Assembly: GCF_016918565.1 (NCBI RefSeq)
Contig: NZ_JAFFQD010000019.1
Coordinates: forward strand, 32,658 to 96,657
Source of the DNA: Desulfogranum marinum
GTDB taxonomy: Bacteria; Desulfobacterota; Desulfobulbia; Desulfobulbales; Desulfobulbaceae
Direction: 5' to 3'
DNA: 64,000 bases
The translations under genes were made by a program, and so were the position numbers. The notes under the pieces are model-generated. The model searched no databases, was not told the origin of the DNA, and saw only the letters and a program-made list of their open reading frames with translations. Below are positions 52,875 through 62,441 of the stretch, one piece after another (the first letter of the stretch is position 1; each line of letters opens with the position of its first letter).

Positions 52875-54134
52875 ATGAAAAAAGTATGTGTAAGTTTTGG
52901 TAACGGATGCCCTCGAAGTTTACAAGATGCGACACTAATAGTTAAATATTTTCGAATGAATGGGTGGGAAATAACTACAAAGTTTCAACACGCAGATATT
53001 GTCGTTTTATTTGGATGTGCTTTCACCCAAAAGTACGAAAATGAGACTCTTGCGCTGCTAAAAGCAGTAAACAAAAAAATGAAAAAAGGTAATAAACTTA
53101 TCCTGAGTGGTTGTATTTCCGGCATAAACCCTGAAAGAGCAGTTGAAGCCTTTAATGTCATTGCTTTGAAACGTAAACAGTTTAATCAGCTAGATGACAT
53201 CATTAATGCGAAGAAAAAAATTAACGAAATCCCCCTGCCAAATGATTTCAGTGAATACCAAGAGGATCTTTTTAATAGTTTCTCTGCTTTCGATAAGTTT
53301 CTTGTTGAACAGGATCTGCAGTCATTAAGAACGTCGGCTAACAAAATATTCCACACCCTCAAAAATAAAGGCTTTTCTTCTCTGAAAAATAAATTCAAAA
53401 AAGTGGTAGTCCATGGACCACAAGAGGAAAGTATTTCCTACAAAGGGGAGGCTATCTATAATATACGAGTTGCAACGGGTTGCCTGGACGAATGTAGTTA
53501 TTGTGCTATCAGATTTTACTGTGGTTCTGTGAAATCTGTCCCCTTAACAGAACTTCTAAAAATCTTTGATGAAGGGCTAGCTAATGGGTATACATTATTT
53601 CGTTTGTTGGGAGAGGATGTGGGGTGCTGGGGACAAGATATCGGAACAGATATTACGGAACTCTTGGGTGAAATGATGAAAAGAGATGTTCCTTTTCGCC
53701 TTATTATCGATGATTTTAGCCCAAGATGGTTGAATCAATACTTTCCGGTATTGTTAGAACTCATCACTAAAAACAAATCTAAATTCGAATACATAGGGAT
53801 ACCTGTCCAATCGGGGAGTGATAAAATTCTGAAATCAATGAAAAGATTGTACAAAGCTAACGAAGCGTTAGAATGTATTAGTTCTATTCATGCAAAGGTT
53901 CCTGAGTTGAAACTTGGTTGCCATATACTTATCGGTTTTCCCGGCGAGGAAGAGACAGATTTTGAGGATACAATTAATTTTGTGAATGCGGCAGGATTGA
54001 GCAATATTATTGTCTACTCATATTCTGACAGACCTCATACAAAAGCATCGTTATTGACAGACAAAATCACAGATAAAGTAATTCAAGATCGAATGCGACG
54101 TGCTAAAGCTGCCATAGCAAAGCTTAATGAGTAA
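52875..54134 (+). CDS. Methylthiotransferase-like radical SAM protein lacking TRAM
   Basis: From ATG 52875 the protein has 419 residues (ATG 52830 and 52860 are alternatives). The N-terminal MTTase domain keeps its three cluster cysteines: SFGNGCPRS, LFGCAFT and LSGCISG. After a Lys-rich insert (about 95-190) comes the radical SAM core with ATGCLDECSYCAI (CX3CX2C), GIPVQSGSDKILKSMKR and HILIGFPGEEETDFE, as in MiaB/RimO. It stops at RRAKAAIAKLNE, exactly where the TRAM RNA-binding domain would begin. It is AT-rich and in an accessory region. It could modify a tRNA, a protein or a peptide; no precursor peptide is apparent nearby. Confidence 0.85.
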   Translation: MKKVCVSFGNGCPRSLQDATLIVKYFRMNGWEITTKFQHADIVVLFGCAFTQKYENETLALLKAVNKKMKKGNKLILSGCISGINPERAVEAFNVIALKRKQFNQLDDIINAKKKINEIPLPNDFSEYQEDLFNSFSAFDKFLVEQDLQSLRTSANKIFHTLKNKGFSSLKNKFKKVVVHGPQEESISYKGEAIYNIRVATGCLDECSYCAIRFYCGSVKSVPLTELLKIFDEGLANGYTLFRLLGEDVGCWGQDIGTDITELLGEMMKRDVPFRLIIDDFSPRWLNQYFPVLLELITKNKSKFEYIGIPVQSGSDKILKSMKRLYKANEALECISSIHAKVPELKLGCHILIGFPGEEETDFEDTINFVNAAGLSNIIVYSYSDRPHTKASLLTDKITDKVIQDRMRRAKAAIAKLNE

Positions 54135-54551
54135 AACTAAATCAAAAAAAAGGTTCATCAGGTAAATGTGTCCTCTATAAAAATGACATAGAGCAAGACT
54201 TTTTTTGCTGTTGAATCAAACAATAAGGTGGTCTACTTTACTCCGCCAGCCCATCGATTGGGTCGGGCGTCAACTGTGGATACCAAATAATTCATGCCGT
54301 AAGCAGTTTTTCGTAATATTTTTTTTCAAAGCCAACTGGCAAAAAGAGACCTCGGCCTCTTTTGCTTTCTTTATCTACTACAACAATTTGATAGGGTAAT
54401 AAAAAAACAGACATCTTCTTCAATAATGAAACACCAGCCTATACGACAAAAGTTCCCCAAAAGCTATCTTGCCAATATTATCAGGGATGATCATCTTCGT
54501 CACTACACCAACTCTGATATCGGGTTTGAGTTATTATTTTAAGGTGATTAA
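54135..54551. other. Intergenic region, nothing recognised
   Basis: About 415 bp, AT-rich. No supportable gene, repeat or terminator was found. Confidence 0.4.
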
Positions 54552-56045
54552 ATGCGACTGACACTATTAATAATGTTCATATTATCGATATTAACACCAG
54601 AGATAAAAGCAGCCACATTTCATCGTTTACCCGGACAGCTAAAGCAAATACAAACCTGCACCGGAGCCACCTACTATGTTTCCAACAATGGTAGCGATGC
54701 TGCTGACGGTTTAACTCCCGGCACTGCTTGGAAGACTATAAGTAAAGTAAATAGTTCTTCTTTCCTCTCACCTGGAGATTGCGTACTGTTCAACCGTGGT
54801 CACACCTGGAATGAACAGTTAGTCATCCCATCTAGCGGTAATATTGCAGGTGGTTACATTACTTTTGGCGTCTATGGCTCAGGCGCTAAACCTTTACTTG
54901 ATGGTTCCGGAGTCAGTTTAGCCAAACATGCGGGCCTGATACAATCATCAGGTAAAAGCTATATCATCATAGATGGCTTGCGCGTGCAAGATGTCGGGTA
55001 TGTGATTCCCGGTGGTGACTCTGCTGCCGGCAATGAGAACCATGGTATCAACTTTGCAATTGGAACAAGCCACGGGATAATAAGAAATTGCGAGGTTAGC
55101 AATACCGAAGCTGCCGGAATACGTGCTCACGGATCAAAGAATATAGTGATCGCTGCAAATGAAGTGGAAATGGCATGTGTAAGGAGCAAAAGTGAAAGTA
55201 TATCTATCTCCGGCCGCTCGCATGACATCGAAGTGATGTACAATAAGGTTCATAACAACGGAGCCACCGGTCCTGGATATGGTGGTTCTGGTATAGACAT
55301 GAAGGGTGGCTCATACAACGGTAAGATTCATCACAATGAAATTTACAACCTACACAGTGTAAATGGGATCTACGCTGATGCCTGGAATAAGTTGACTACC
55401 AATATCGAAATATACAATAACTATGTTCATGACTTCACCGATGGTGGCACAGGTATCCAGACAAGCTCTGAGCAAGGCGGCACTCTTGATAACGTGCTTG
55501 TACATCACAATATTATTGAAAATATAAGGACGGGTTTAATGATACACCCAGGTCGTGCTGGAAAAGCCGACCCTATTCAGAACATATACGTTTATAATAA
55601 CACAGTTGTAAACTGTGGTCCTGCTTCGCCTGCTTCGGAAGGCGGATATTTTATACGGAACCCTGACGCCTCTAATGTCAATATAAAGAATAATATTTTT
55701 AGCCAAAACGTTGGTTATCAGGTTGGCTTTTCTACAACGAGCATGACAATTCCAGATAGGGCCGGCTACAACATCGAGAATAATGTCATGCATGGAACTA
55801 TCAACACACCGAATGTATCTAGTGTGGATGGAGTTGCAGGTAACAACGCAATACTTTCAGACCCACTCTTTATCAGCGCGAGCGATTTTCACTTGCAAAA
55901 TGGCTCACCCGCTGAGAATACGGGAAAGGCCTCAGTCTGGCAAGGAATACCAAATATAACAGACTATGACGGGAAGGCTATAACCGACGAAAATGGAAAC
56001 ATTGTAACTCCTGATGGAACAGTTAACTGCGGGGCTTACGAATAA
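54552..56045 (+). CDS. Secreted right-handed parallel beta-helix protein (paralogue 1)
   Basis: The 497-residue protein has a signal peptide (about 1-20, ending EIKA) and then a DUF1565-like start, TYYVSNNGSDAADGLTPGTA. A beta-helix of about ten coils follows (about 110-440), seen as repeated NxI/V patterns such as SKNIVIAANEVEMAC and HDIEVMYNKVHNNGA. Such folds are polysaccharide lyases or binding proteins. It ends NCGAYE, as does its paralogue at 60963-62441, which shares most blocks (WKTISKVNSS, SPGDxxLFxRGxTWxEQLxI). It may act on a secreted polysaccharide; no catalytic site can be named. Confidence 0.85.
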   Translation: MRLTLLIMFILSILTPEIKAATFHRLPGQLKQIQTCTGATYYVSNNGSDAADGLTPGTAWKTISKVNSSSFLSPGDCVLFNRGHTWNEQLVIPSSGNIAGGYITFGVYGSGAKPLLDGSGVSLAKHAGLIQSSGKSYIIIDGLRVQDVGYVIPGGDSAAGNENHGINFAIGTSHGIIRNCEVSNTEAAGIRAHGSKNIVIAANEVEMACVRSKSESISISGRSHDIEVMYNKVHNNGATGPGYGGSGIDMKGGSYNGKIHHNEIYNLHSVNGIYADAWNKLTTNIEIYNNYVHDFTDGGTGIQTSSEQGGTLDNVLVHHNIIENIRTGLMIHPGRAGKADPIQNIYVYNNTVVNCGPASPASEGGYFIRNPDASNVNIKNNIFSQNVGYQVGFSTTSMTIPDRAGYNIENNVMHGTINTPNVSSVDGVAGNNAILSDPLFISASDFHLQNGSPAENTGKASVWQGIPNITDYDGKAITDENGNIVTPDGTVNCGAYE

Positions 56046-56139
56046 CAGAAAGAGGTGGGCCCGAAAATTTGAACAAACCTTTTGTAAAGGGCCTGCTACC
56101 TATTTATAAGCTATGGGTACAAAAATGGAGCAAAGAGAG

Positions 56140-56545
56140 AAAAAACATTGAAATGTTCTATAATTTTGCATTGTCTTTATTTTGTTGTTGACTCCTTCAG
56201 GGCCCACGCGGATAGACTGTCCACATCAAAACAGGTCAATATTCCTTCAAAATGCCTTTACATAGTCTTCTCAAATTTCAACAACTTGTCTATGCCAAAG
56301 CTTCTAGCCATCTCTATCCAACGCCACAGTTGTCATTCAACTACATTGCTCATGTAGCTATTGATCAAGCCCGACTTAATCCCAAATGTTTGAAAACATC
56401 AACAATAGTCAGGAACATGAGAAGGTTGAGCACATACCTTACTAAGGACTTGGTGTATTTGAAGTGAAGATGGGCAAAACCAATCTCTACTCGACGGATC
56501 GTTTCGCACTTGGGATTGTTTTCAGGGCTCCAGAGCATCTACCGT
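56140..56545 (-). pseudogene. Decayed ISL3-family transposase
   Basis: Minus-strand fragments in shifting frames match ISL3 transposases in order. An N-terminal piece reads RRVEIGFAHLHFKYTKSLVR then LMFLTIVDVFKHLGLSR. A C-terminal piece reads LWRWIEMARSFGIDKLLKFE, then RHFEGILTCFD and GPEGVNNKIKTMQNY, the family's EGxNNKIKxxxRxxYG block. Several stops and frame changes and a large internal deletion show it is dead. No inverted-repeat ends were identified. Confidence 0.65.
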
Positions 56546-56688
56546 TATCTCGACGAGGAGAACACCTAAACTGAAAGTCGCGGCTGATCTTCAAAATACC
56601 TCTTTTTTCATTTGACCATAAAACGAAAATATTTATGGGACCAATAAGGGTGGCACCTTATAAATAAATATATGCCATATATCTTTGA

Positions 56689-58062
56689 TTAAAGAGACAC
56701 AATAAATTTGAGGAGCACGCTGTTACTACGGTAATCATTCGCCTCTATATCTGAGTCTCGAGTTTCATAAATGTAGCTTAGCCTTGCCGTCATCCACTCT
56801 TTCAAATTAAATTGGATAGATGGGGTAATTTGAAAATAATCATCGTTCCGGTCACTTTGATCTCCTCCCTGGTAATCTCTCCTGCCAACACGAGCAACCA
56901 GGCCTGCCAAAATTTTAGATGTAATGTTCTGGCGATAACCGAGCCTCAAGAAATTATTCCGTGTATAGCCGTAATTATTACTATCAGATACAAATATGTT
57001 ACTGGCACCCAAGAGAGTTAAAGAAGTTTTTTCGGTGATATTATATTGAATTCTAAGGTCTCCTGCAGGTTCGCTAGCATCCTCAGCATCTTCTGCATCA
57101 CGTGATCTATTCACGTAACCTAAGCGTGCGCGGAGGCTCGTTTTTCCCGATGGTCGCCATTGCATACCCGCATAAAGGTTATACTGATCAGCATCGTTCT
57201 CTGTTGCCGTATCAAAGGATAACCGAACGTATTCACCGTTGAGAAAAACAGAAGTTTTCGGTGAGTATTGATAGTTTAAATACAGGGCACCAGCATTATC
57301 AGTACGGTCACGGAAAGCTCTTTCCGGTCGTTCGTAGTCCAGGTAAAAATTAGAATAGACACCTTCGACGGAAAGCTTTGGGTTGAAATCGTAATCAGCT
57401 GAGAGAATCAGCACGTTGGAGTTATATGTCTGCAGGACACCATCAAGGGAACCGTCTGACCGGAAAGTATCAAACGAGTGGATATACTTGTCAATCAACT
57501 CAAAAGTTACATCATCAGAGAGTGCATAGGAAATCATTCCTTCAGCGGTATGATTAGTGGTGTCATTTTGGCCCTCCGAAGAGTAGCTGATTATATCGGC
57601 CTCGTACAGCGCGTAGGCCTGAAATTTCTTTTGGATATTACTTGGCTGAAACTCAAAAGCCAAGCCGCCAGGGGCGGTGTTTGAGGGGTCGATGTTAAGC
57701 ACAATCTCTTTGCTTCGAGGCGTTGCAACCCAAAGTCCAGGTGAGATTGTTGTATAAAAGTCCTCCTTCTCATTGTCTTTGGTATTGAAAATGTTGTCTG
57801 AATATCCTCCCTCTACCGATAGAAAAGGGTGAATGTATCCAGTGGCAGCGTTAAAGGTTTGTTGAATGGTATCATGGATTGATAATTCTTGTACCTGGAC
57901 AGTATCATTTGTCGCAGGTGGCAGCTCAGATTCGCTTTGAGCATGATGGGGAAAGATTACCATAGAGCAGACTGTCGCCAGCAGTGTAACCTTCGCGGTG
58001 CAGCTACGAGTAGAATCAATTTGTTTGGAGTTACTAATCTTCTTCATCAAAATTTTCACCAT
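56689..58062 (-). CDS. Outer-membrane beta-barrel protein
   Basis: The 457-residue protein has a signal peptide (about 1-43, ending HHAQS) and then about 400 residues of alternating amphipathic strands with aromatic girdles (SVEGGYSDNIFN, AGALYLNYQYSPKTSVFLNG, TSLRARLGYVNRSRD), ending in a strand VLLKFIVSL. It is like the outer-membrane beta-barrel proteins found in exopolysaccharide and capsule loci. It is divergent from the PKD-protein gene and lies between the two beta-helix genes, which suggests a role in export or surface retention of a polymer. Confidence 0.82.
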   Translation of the reverse strand: MVKILMKKISNSKQIDSTRSCTAKVTLLATVCSMVIFPHHAQSESELPPATNDTVQVQELSIHDTIQQTFNAATGYIHPFLSVEGGYSDNIFNTKDNEKEDFYTTISPGLWVATPRSKEIVLNIDPSNTAPGGLAFEFQPSNIQKKFQAYALYEADIISYSSEGQNDTTNHTAEGMISYALSDDVTFELIDKYIHSFDTFRSDGSLDGVLQTYNSNVLILSADYDFNPKLSVEGVYSNFYLDYERPERAFRDRTDNAGALYLNYQYSPKTSVFLNGEYVRLSFDTATENDADQYNLYAGMQWRPSGKTSLRARLGYVNRSRDAEDAEDASEPAGDLRIQYNITEKTSLTLLGASNIFVSDSNNYGYTRNNFLRLGYRQNITSKILAGLVARVGRRDYQGGDQSDRNDDYFQITPSIQFNLKEWMTARLSYIYETRDSDIEANDYRSNSVLLKFIVSL

Positions 58063-58979
58063 AACCTTTTCATAATCCTTGAGGTATCGGTATCGTTTTT
58101 GATACAGTCCTTCCCCAGCGTCTACAGCTCTTCGTTAAACTTATTGAGAAAATGATTGCCAAGCCCTACCCCTCCTCTCACTCATGGTACAATGGCAATA
58201 TAAAAATGTCTCCTGCTCTCCTTCATCAAAAATTTCCTGACCGTTGAGAACGCATTGGGTGTTGCTTTGTTACGACAACAAATGCTACCTCATCAAATCG
58301 CCGGCATCAAGTACCAACCCAGGGGGTACTTTTTATACGCGCGCCTTTGAGCTAACCTTTCTATATCACTCCAAGATAGTCAACAACTCTCTCAGAGTAA
58401 ATTTTGACAGCTTCATTAGCCAATAGCAATAGAATTGTAGTGGCAAAACATTTCTGTCGGTAGTTCCGTTGAGCACCCCTACACTCTGGGGCCGATGAAT
58501 ATACTGTACCCCCTTAAAGTAACAGACAGCAAGCCTGACACAGGCTACAGCACATACAGATATAGCCTATCCAGCTAAAATATCAATAAAAATAAAGCCT
58601 GCGCAAATGGAGAGAGAATTCAAGCACCCAGTCATTATTACCAAACCGACAACAACCAATCAAAGCCAAACTGCGCAGGTTTAATGTCTGATTCCCAAGC
58701 AAGGATTTGAATTACTAGGGCGACAGTTGGATTACCAAGACAGCCATCGGATTACCAAGATCTCCTTTGGATTACCAGGAAATAGGACCAGAACTTTTTG
58801 CTATTTTTGTTAATTATCCATAATAACACGATAAATAAATTTTTTAAATATCTGGCATGCCCTCTGCTTATACGATGCCAATTGTAAAAAATAGTCCACC
58901 GGGAATTCAGAAAGGAAGATTTTTCTACCAACAGTTTCACGTTCCCAACACAGTAATACTTACATTGCATAAAAAAAAA
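58063..58979. other. Long divergent intergenic region
   Basis: About 900 bp between the divergent barrel and PKD genes. No gene is supported. It contains an inverted repeat CCTGCGCA (58598-58605) / TGCGCAGG (58672-58679) and a five-unit phased repeat array (58689-58780), listed separately. Confidence 0.5.
58689..58780. repeat. Five-unit 20-bp-phased GGATTACCAAGA array
   Basis: A 12-bp unit recurs every 20 bases: 58729 and 58749 GGATTACCAAGA (identical), 58769 GGATTACCAGGA, and weaker copies at 58709 (GAATTACTAGGG) and 58689 (TGATTCCCAAGC). The 8-base spacers are unrelated. Two-helical-turn phasing fits cooperative binding of a regulator on one DNA face. The array ends 200 bp before the PKD gene. 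Confidence 0.7.
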
Positions 58980-60461
58980 ATGAAGAAAAAAACACTGCTT
59001 TTCCTCTCTATGTTATTTTTCACCCCGGCCATTTCAACAGGGGCCGAACAGTACAGCCTGGATGTACAATTTGCCTTTAGCGCACCTAGCTACTCGACAA
59101 AACAGCTGCGCGGCTATCGACTTTACATGGATGGTCAACAAGTCTGCACAACAACCAATACCAGCAGCTCCAGGATAACCTGCAATGTCAGCTCCGAAGA
59201 AAGTACAGGTTATTTAACCCTCACAGCCTACTACTCCGATAATTCGGAGAGTCCGCCATCGCCTTCTTTTCCTTTTACCTTTGGCTCCAGTACCGGCACA
59301 GCATCTGACCAAGATACATCCACTCCACAGTCTCCGAATGCTGTCATCTCTACTTCAACAGCGGCGGGTAATACACCGCTGACAGTGAGCTTTAACGGGA
59401 AGTCTTCAACGGATTCCGACTCATCTATAGTAAGTTACAGCTGGACATTTGGAGATGGCACGGAAGGCAGCAGCGGTGCTACCGCCTCCCACATCTATAC
59501 AACAACAGGTACTTATTACGCCAAACTCACTGTTGTCGACAGCCAGGGGCTCTCTGATACAACAACGACCCCCATCGTCGTGACCAAAAGCACTTCTATC
59601 GACGATAATGGCACGACTGACGCTGATACCGATAGTGGTGGCACGACTGATTCAGGCACAATTTCATCAAGTAGTTTAAACTTCGAGGTGGGCAGCCTGA
59701 GCATCAACAATAGTTGGGTAACAGTACTCTTTGAAAACAGTTACAATCAACCGATAGTTATTGCCGGCCCTCCAACAACTAACGGTGCGGATCCATCTGT
59801 GGTAAGAATCCGCAATGTCAACCAGAAAGGCTTTGATATACGTATCCAGGAATGGGATTATCTGGACGGCGGCCATGCCAGGGAAACCGTAAGCTACCTG
59901 GTCATGGAAAAAGGGACATACACCGTGGGCAACGGCATCAAGATGGAGGCCGGAAGTTTCAATGGCTCCAAAACACTTAAGCAGGTGTCCCTGCAGCAGA
60001 GATATGACCTCACTCCTGTCATCATGACCCAGGTTATGTCAAACACTGAAGATGATGCGGTGACTAACAGGTTGAGTAGCGTTGGTATAACTTCCTTTCA
60101 ACACAAACTGCAAGAGCAGGAAAAAACAGCGGCTGGTCATTCTGCGGTTGAAACCATTGGTTACATCGCTTTTGAACCGGGCATGGTGGAAATGAACGGT
60201 GTCATGTTTGAGACCTCCCGGACACCTACGAATGTCGACCACAACTGGCTCACCCTGAAGTACGAAGCTGATTTTTCATCTAAACCCTTCTTCTTTGCCG
60301 ACATGCAAGCCTCCTATGGTGGTGATACCGCAGCGGTGCGTATTAAGAATACATCACAAACCAGTACTCAGATAATAGTTGAAGAGGAAAAGTCGAAAGA
60401 TACCGAAACAGGACACGCAAAAGAACCCATGGGTTACCTTGCTATCGGTACAGCTAAATAA
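58980..60461 (+). CDS. Secreted FN3-like / PKD / triple-repeat surface protein
   Basis: From ATG 58980 the protein has 493 residues: signal peptide (about 1-22), an FN3-like beta domain (about 25-100), a PKD domain (about 120-202, with SYSWTFGDGTEG and HIYTTTGTYYAKLTVVDSQG), an Asp/Thr/Gly linker, then three diverged repeats (about 235-315, 325-402, 415-490). Each repeat ends in a GHxxxExxxYLxxxxG-like block: GHARETVSYLVMEKG, GHSAVETIGYIAFEPG and GHAKEPMGYLAIG. It is probably a secreted adhesive or carbohydrate-binding protein. A frame from 58857 adds 41 non-signal residues. No Shine-Dalgarno is visible; A10 precedes the ATG. Confidence 0.8.
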   Translation: MKKKTLLFLSMLFFTPAISTGAEQYSLDVQFAFSAPSYSTKQLRGYRLYMDGQQVCTTTNTSSSRITCNVSSEESTGYLTLTAYYSDNSESPPSPSFPFTFGSSTGTASDQDTSTPQSPNAVISTSTAAGNTPLTVSFNGKSSTDSDSSIVSYSWTFGDGTEGSSGATASHIYTTTGTYYAKLTVVDSQGLSDTTTTPIVVTKSTSIDDNGTTDADTDSGGTTDSGTISSSSLNFEVGSLSINNSWVTVLFENSYNQPIVIAGPPTTNGADPSVVRIRNVNQKGFDIRIQEWDYLDGGHARETVSYLVMEKGTYTVGNGIKMEAGSFNGSKTLKQVSLQQRYDLTPVIMTQVMSNTEDDAVTNRLSSVGITSFQHKLQEQEKTAAGHSAVETIGYIAFEPGMVEMNGVMFETSRTPTNVDHNWLTLKYEADFSSKPFFFADMQASYGGDTAAVRIKNTSQTSTQIIVEEEKSKDTETGHAKEPMGYLAIGTAK

Positions 60462-60554
60462 GGCAACTGCGAACCATGAATCAACAGAAAATCAAAGATA
60501 ATCAACATATTTTGCACGCATCTAGAGTGCTGAAATAGAACACGGAGGTATCTC

Positions 60555-60935
60555 ATGAAAATTTTAACGATGGGAATTGTAGGAATATTTCTTTCCGCAA
60601 CAGCTACATTTGCTGCGACTTGCACGGAGCAATTTTCCTGGAAACCAAATACCGGCGCAGATATAACAGGATATAAAATTCATTATGGCTTAACAAATGG
60701 CGGCCCCTATAGTGGTTCGCTGGATGTCGGTAACCCAGACCCTACTAATGGACGGATTATAGCGGCAGTGCCGAACCTTACTTGTGGGAAAACGTATTAT
60801 TTTGTCGCAACCTCCTATGACAAGGCGGGGTCGAAAAGTAATAATTCAAATCAGGTAAAATTATCTGTCACAGCTCCGGGTTCAAGTAGTAGCAATGAGC
60901 AATATCCACTTATAATAAATGTCGCTTCGGATTAG
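60555..60935 (+). CDS. Secreted fibronectin type III-like protein
   Basis: The 126-residue protein has a signal peptide (about 1-20, ending TFAA) and one FN3-like domain (about 25-107): FSWKPNTGADITGYKIHYGL and CGKTYYFVATSYDKAGSKS. A short Ser-rich tail follows. Two cysteines may pair. ATG follows ACGGAGG. Same direction and close to the PKD and second beta-helix genes, so probably part of one surface-protein operon. Confidence 0.82.
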   Translation: MKILTMGIVGIFLSATATFAATCTEQFSWKPNTGADITGYKIHYGLTNGGPYSGSLDVGNPDPTNGRIIAAVPNLTCGKTYYFVATSYDKAGSKSNNSNQVKLSVTAPGSSSSNEQYPLIINVASD

Positions 60936-60962
60936 ATCCCTTTTGATCCGTAGAGGAAAAAT

Positions 60963-62441
60963 ATGTCTTTAAAAAATTTTAAGCCGATGAAAAAAATAAT
61001 AATAATAAATTTTTTATTTCTAATCCTTTGTTGCCATGTCCCATTTTCAACACTCCATGCGCAACCGGGGAGCCCCTCAGACCTCCAGCCCCAAGGTACC
61101 GGCACCACCTACTTTGTTGCCAAAAACGGCAATAATAATTCCAGTGGGTTAACCGCTGCTTCAGCGTGGGCGACTATAAGTAAAGTAAATAGCTCTCGTT
61201 TTTCGCCTGGTGATCGTATCTTGTTTAAACGTGGTGACACGTGGAAAGAGCAGCTACTAATTCCGAGCAGCGGCTCAGCGACTGGTGGCAGTATCACCTT
61301 TGGGGCATACGGAACGGGAAACAAGCCTGTCATTGATGGCGCGGGTGTTAATCTAGCAAAAAACCATGGACTGATTAGGGGTAGCGGAAAAAATTATATC
61401 ATCATAGAAAATATTCGAGTGCAAAACTCTGGGATTAATAAAGGTACCGAGAATTCTGGGATTGGATTTTATGGTGGTTCCTATATCACGGTGTCAAACT
61501 GTGAGGTATACAAGACAGAATCTGCCGGAATTAAAATGAATGCCAATTCCAATATTAGGGTACTCCACAATGACGTTTCGATGACCAATTGTAATAGTGC
61601 CAGCGAACAAATATCACTGTCTACTGTAAACGGATTTGAGGTAGCCTACAACGATTCATATAAGAACTGCAATCCTTCCTATAACCCTCCTGGAGGTGCT
61701 GGCATAGATTCTAAGCAAGGCTCTAAGAATGGCACGATCCATCATAACAACGTATGGGGTATAGCTGGTGGTTCCAACGGCATATACGTCGACGCATACA
61801 ATGCAGATACTTATAATATTCAAGTATACAGTAACTATGTTCGTGACATAGGTGCAGGTGGAATATCTATAGGTGCAGAACAAGGAGGTGCTTTACATAA
61901 TGTTACGGTGCGGCATAACATCGTTGAGAATGCCAAAAGGGGCGGGATAGTATTTCATAATGCAGGTCCGACTGGTGCTTCGGTTTATGATATATTCATC
62001 TATAACAATACATTGTATCGTAATGGGACAAGCGGCACCAACTGGTACGGTGGGGTAAGAATATTTGATCAGCTAATAAAAAGTGTAACATTTAAAAACA
62101 ATATTCTCTCCAGTGCTTACAATTTCCAAATCGGTGTGGATAAAAATGTTAGCCCTTCAGTGGTTACCTTGAGTCACAACGTAATTTACGGCGTAACGGG
62201 TGGTAGTGGTGCGTTTGCCGATTTGAAGGGGACGAATACGATTTCTAAAAATCCGTTATTTAATTCTCCCGATAGTAACGACTTTCAATTACAGGCTGGT
62301 TCACCGGCAGAAGATGCCTGTGATAATTCCGTGTGGCAGGGTGTCCCAAATATAGAGGACTATAATGGTGTACCCATAACAGACAGTAACGGGGTTATTG
62401 TTGCCCCTGGCGGAAGAGTTAACTGTGGCGCTTATGAATAG
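60963..62441 (+). CDS. Secreted right-handed parallel beta-helix protein (paralogue 2)
   Basis: The 492-residue paralogue of the 54552-56045 product has a signal peptide (about 9-34, ending TLHAQ), then TYFVAKNGNNNSSGLTAASA and a beta-helix of about ten coils with patterns like SNIRVLHNDVSMTN and YNIQVYSNYVRDIG. It ends VNCGAYE. Coil sequences differ from paralogue 1 while the entry region and C-terminus are close, suggesting duplication and then specialisation. ATG follows AGAGGAAAA, 27 bp after the FN3 gene. Confidence 0.85.
   Translation: MSLKNFKPMKKIIIINFLFLILCCHVPFSTLHAQPGSPSDLQPQGTGTTYFVAKNGNNNSSGLTAASAWATISKVNSSRFSPGDRILFKRGDTWKEQLLIPSSGSATGGSITFGAYGTGNKPVIDGAGVNLAKNHGLIRGSGKNYIIIENIRVQNSGINKGTENSGIGFYGGSYITVSNCEVYKTESAGIKMNANSNIRVLHNDVSMTNCNSASEQISLSTVNGFEVAYNDSYKNCNPSYNPPGGAGIDSKQGSKNGTIHHNNVWGIAGGSNGIYVDAYNADTYNIQVYSNYVRDIGAGGISIGAEQGGALHNVTVRHNIVENAKRGGIVFHNAGPTGASVYDIFIYNNTLYRNGTSGTNWYGGVRIFDQLIKSVTFKNNILSSAYNFQIGVDKNVSPSVVTLSHNVIYGVTGGSGAFADLKGTNTISKNPLFNSPDSNDFQLQAGSPAEDACDNSVWQGVPNIEDYNGVPITDSNGVIVAPGGRVNCGAYE

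Noticed and set aside
58689..58780. CRISPR-like array
   Set aside because: The conserved unit is only 12 bp with 8-bp spacers, far shorter than CRISPR repeats and spacers, and no cas gene is present.
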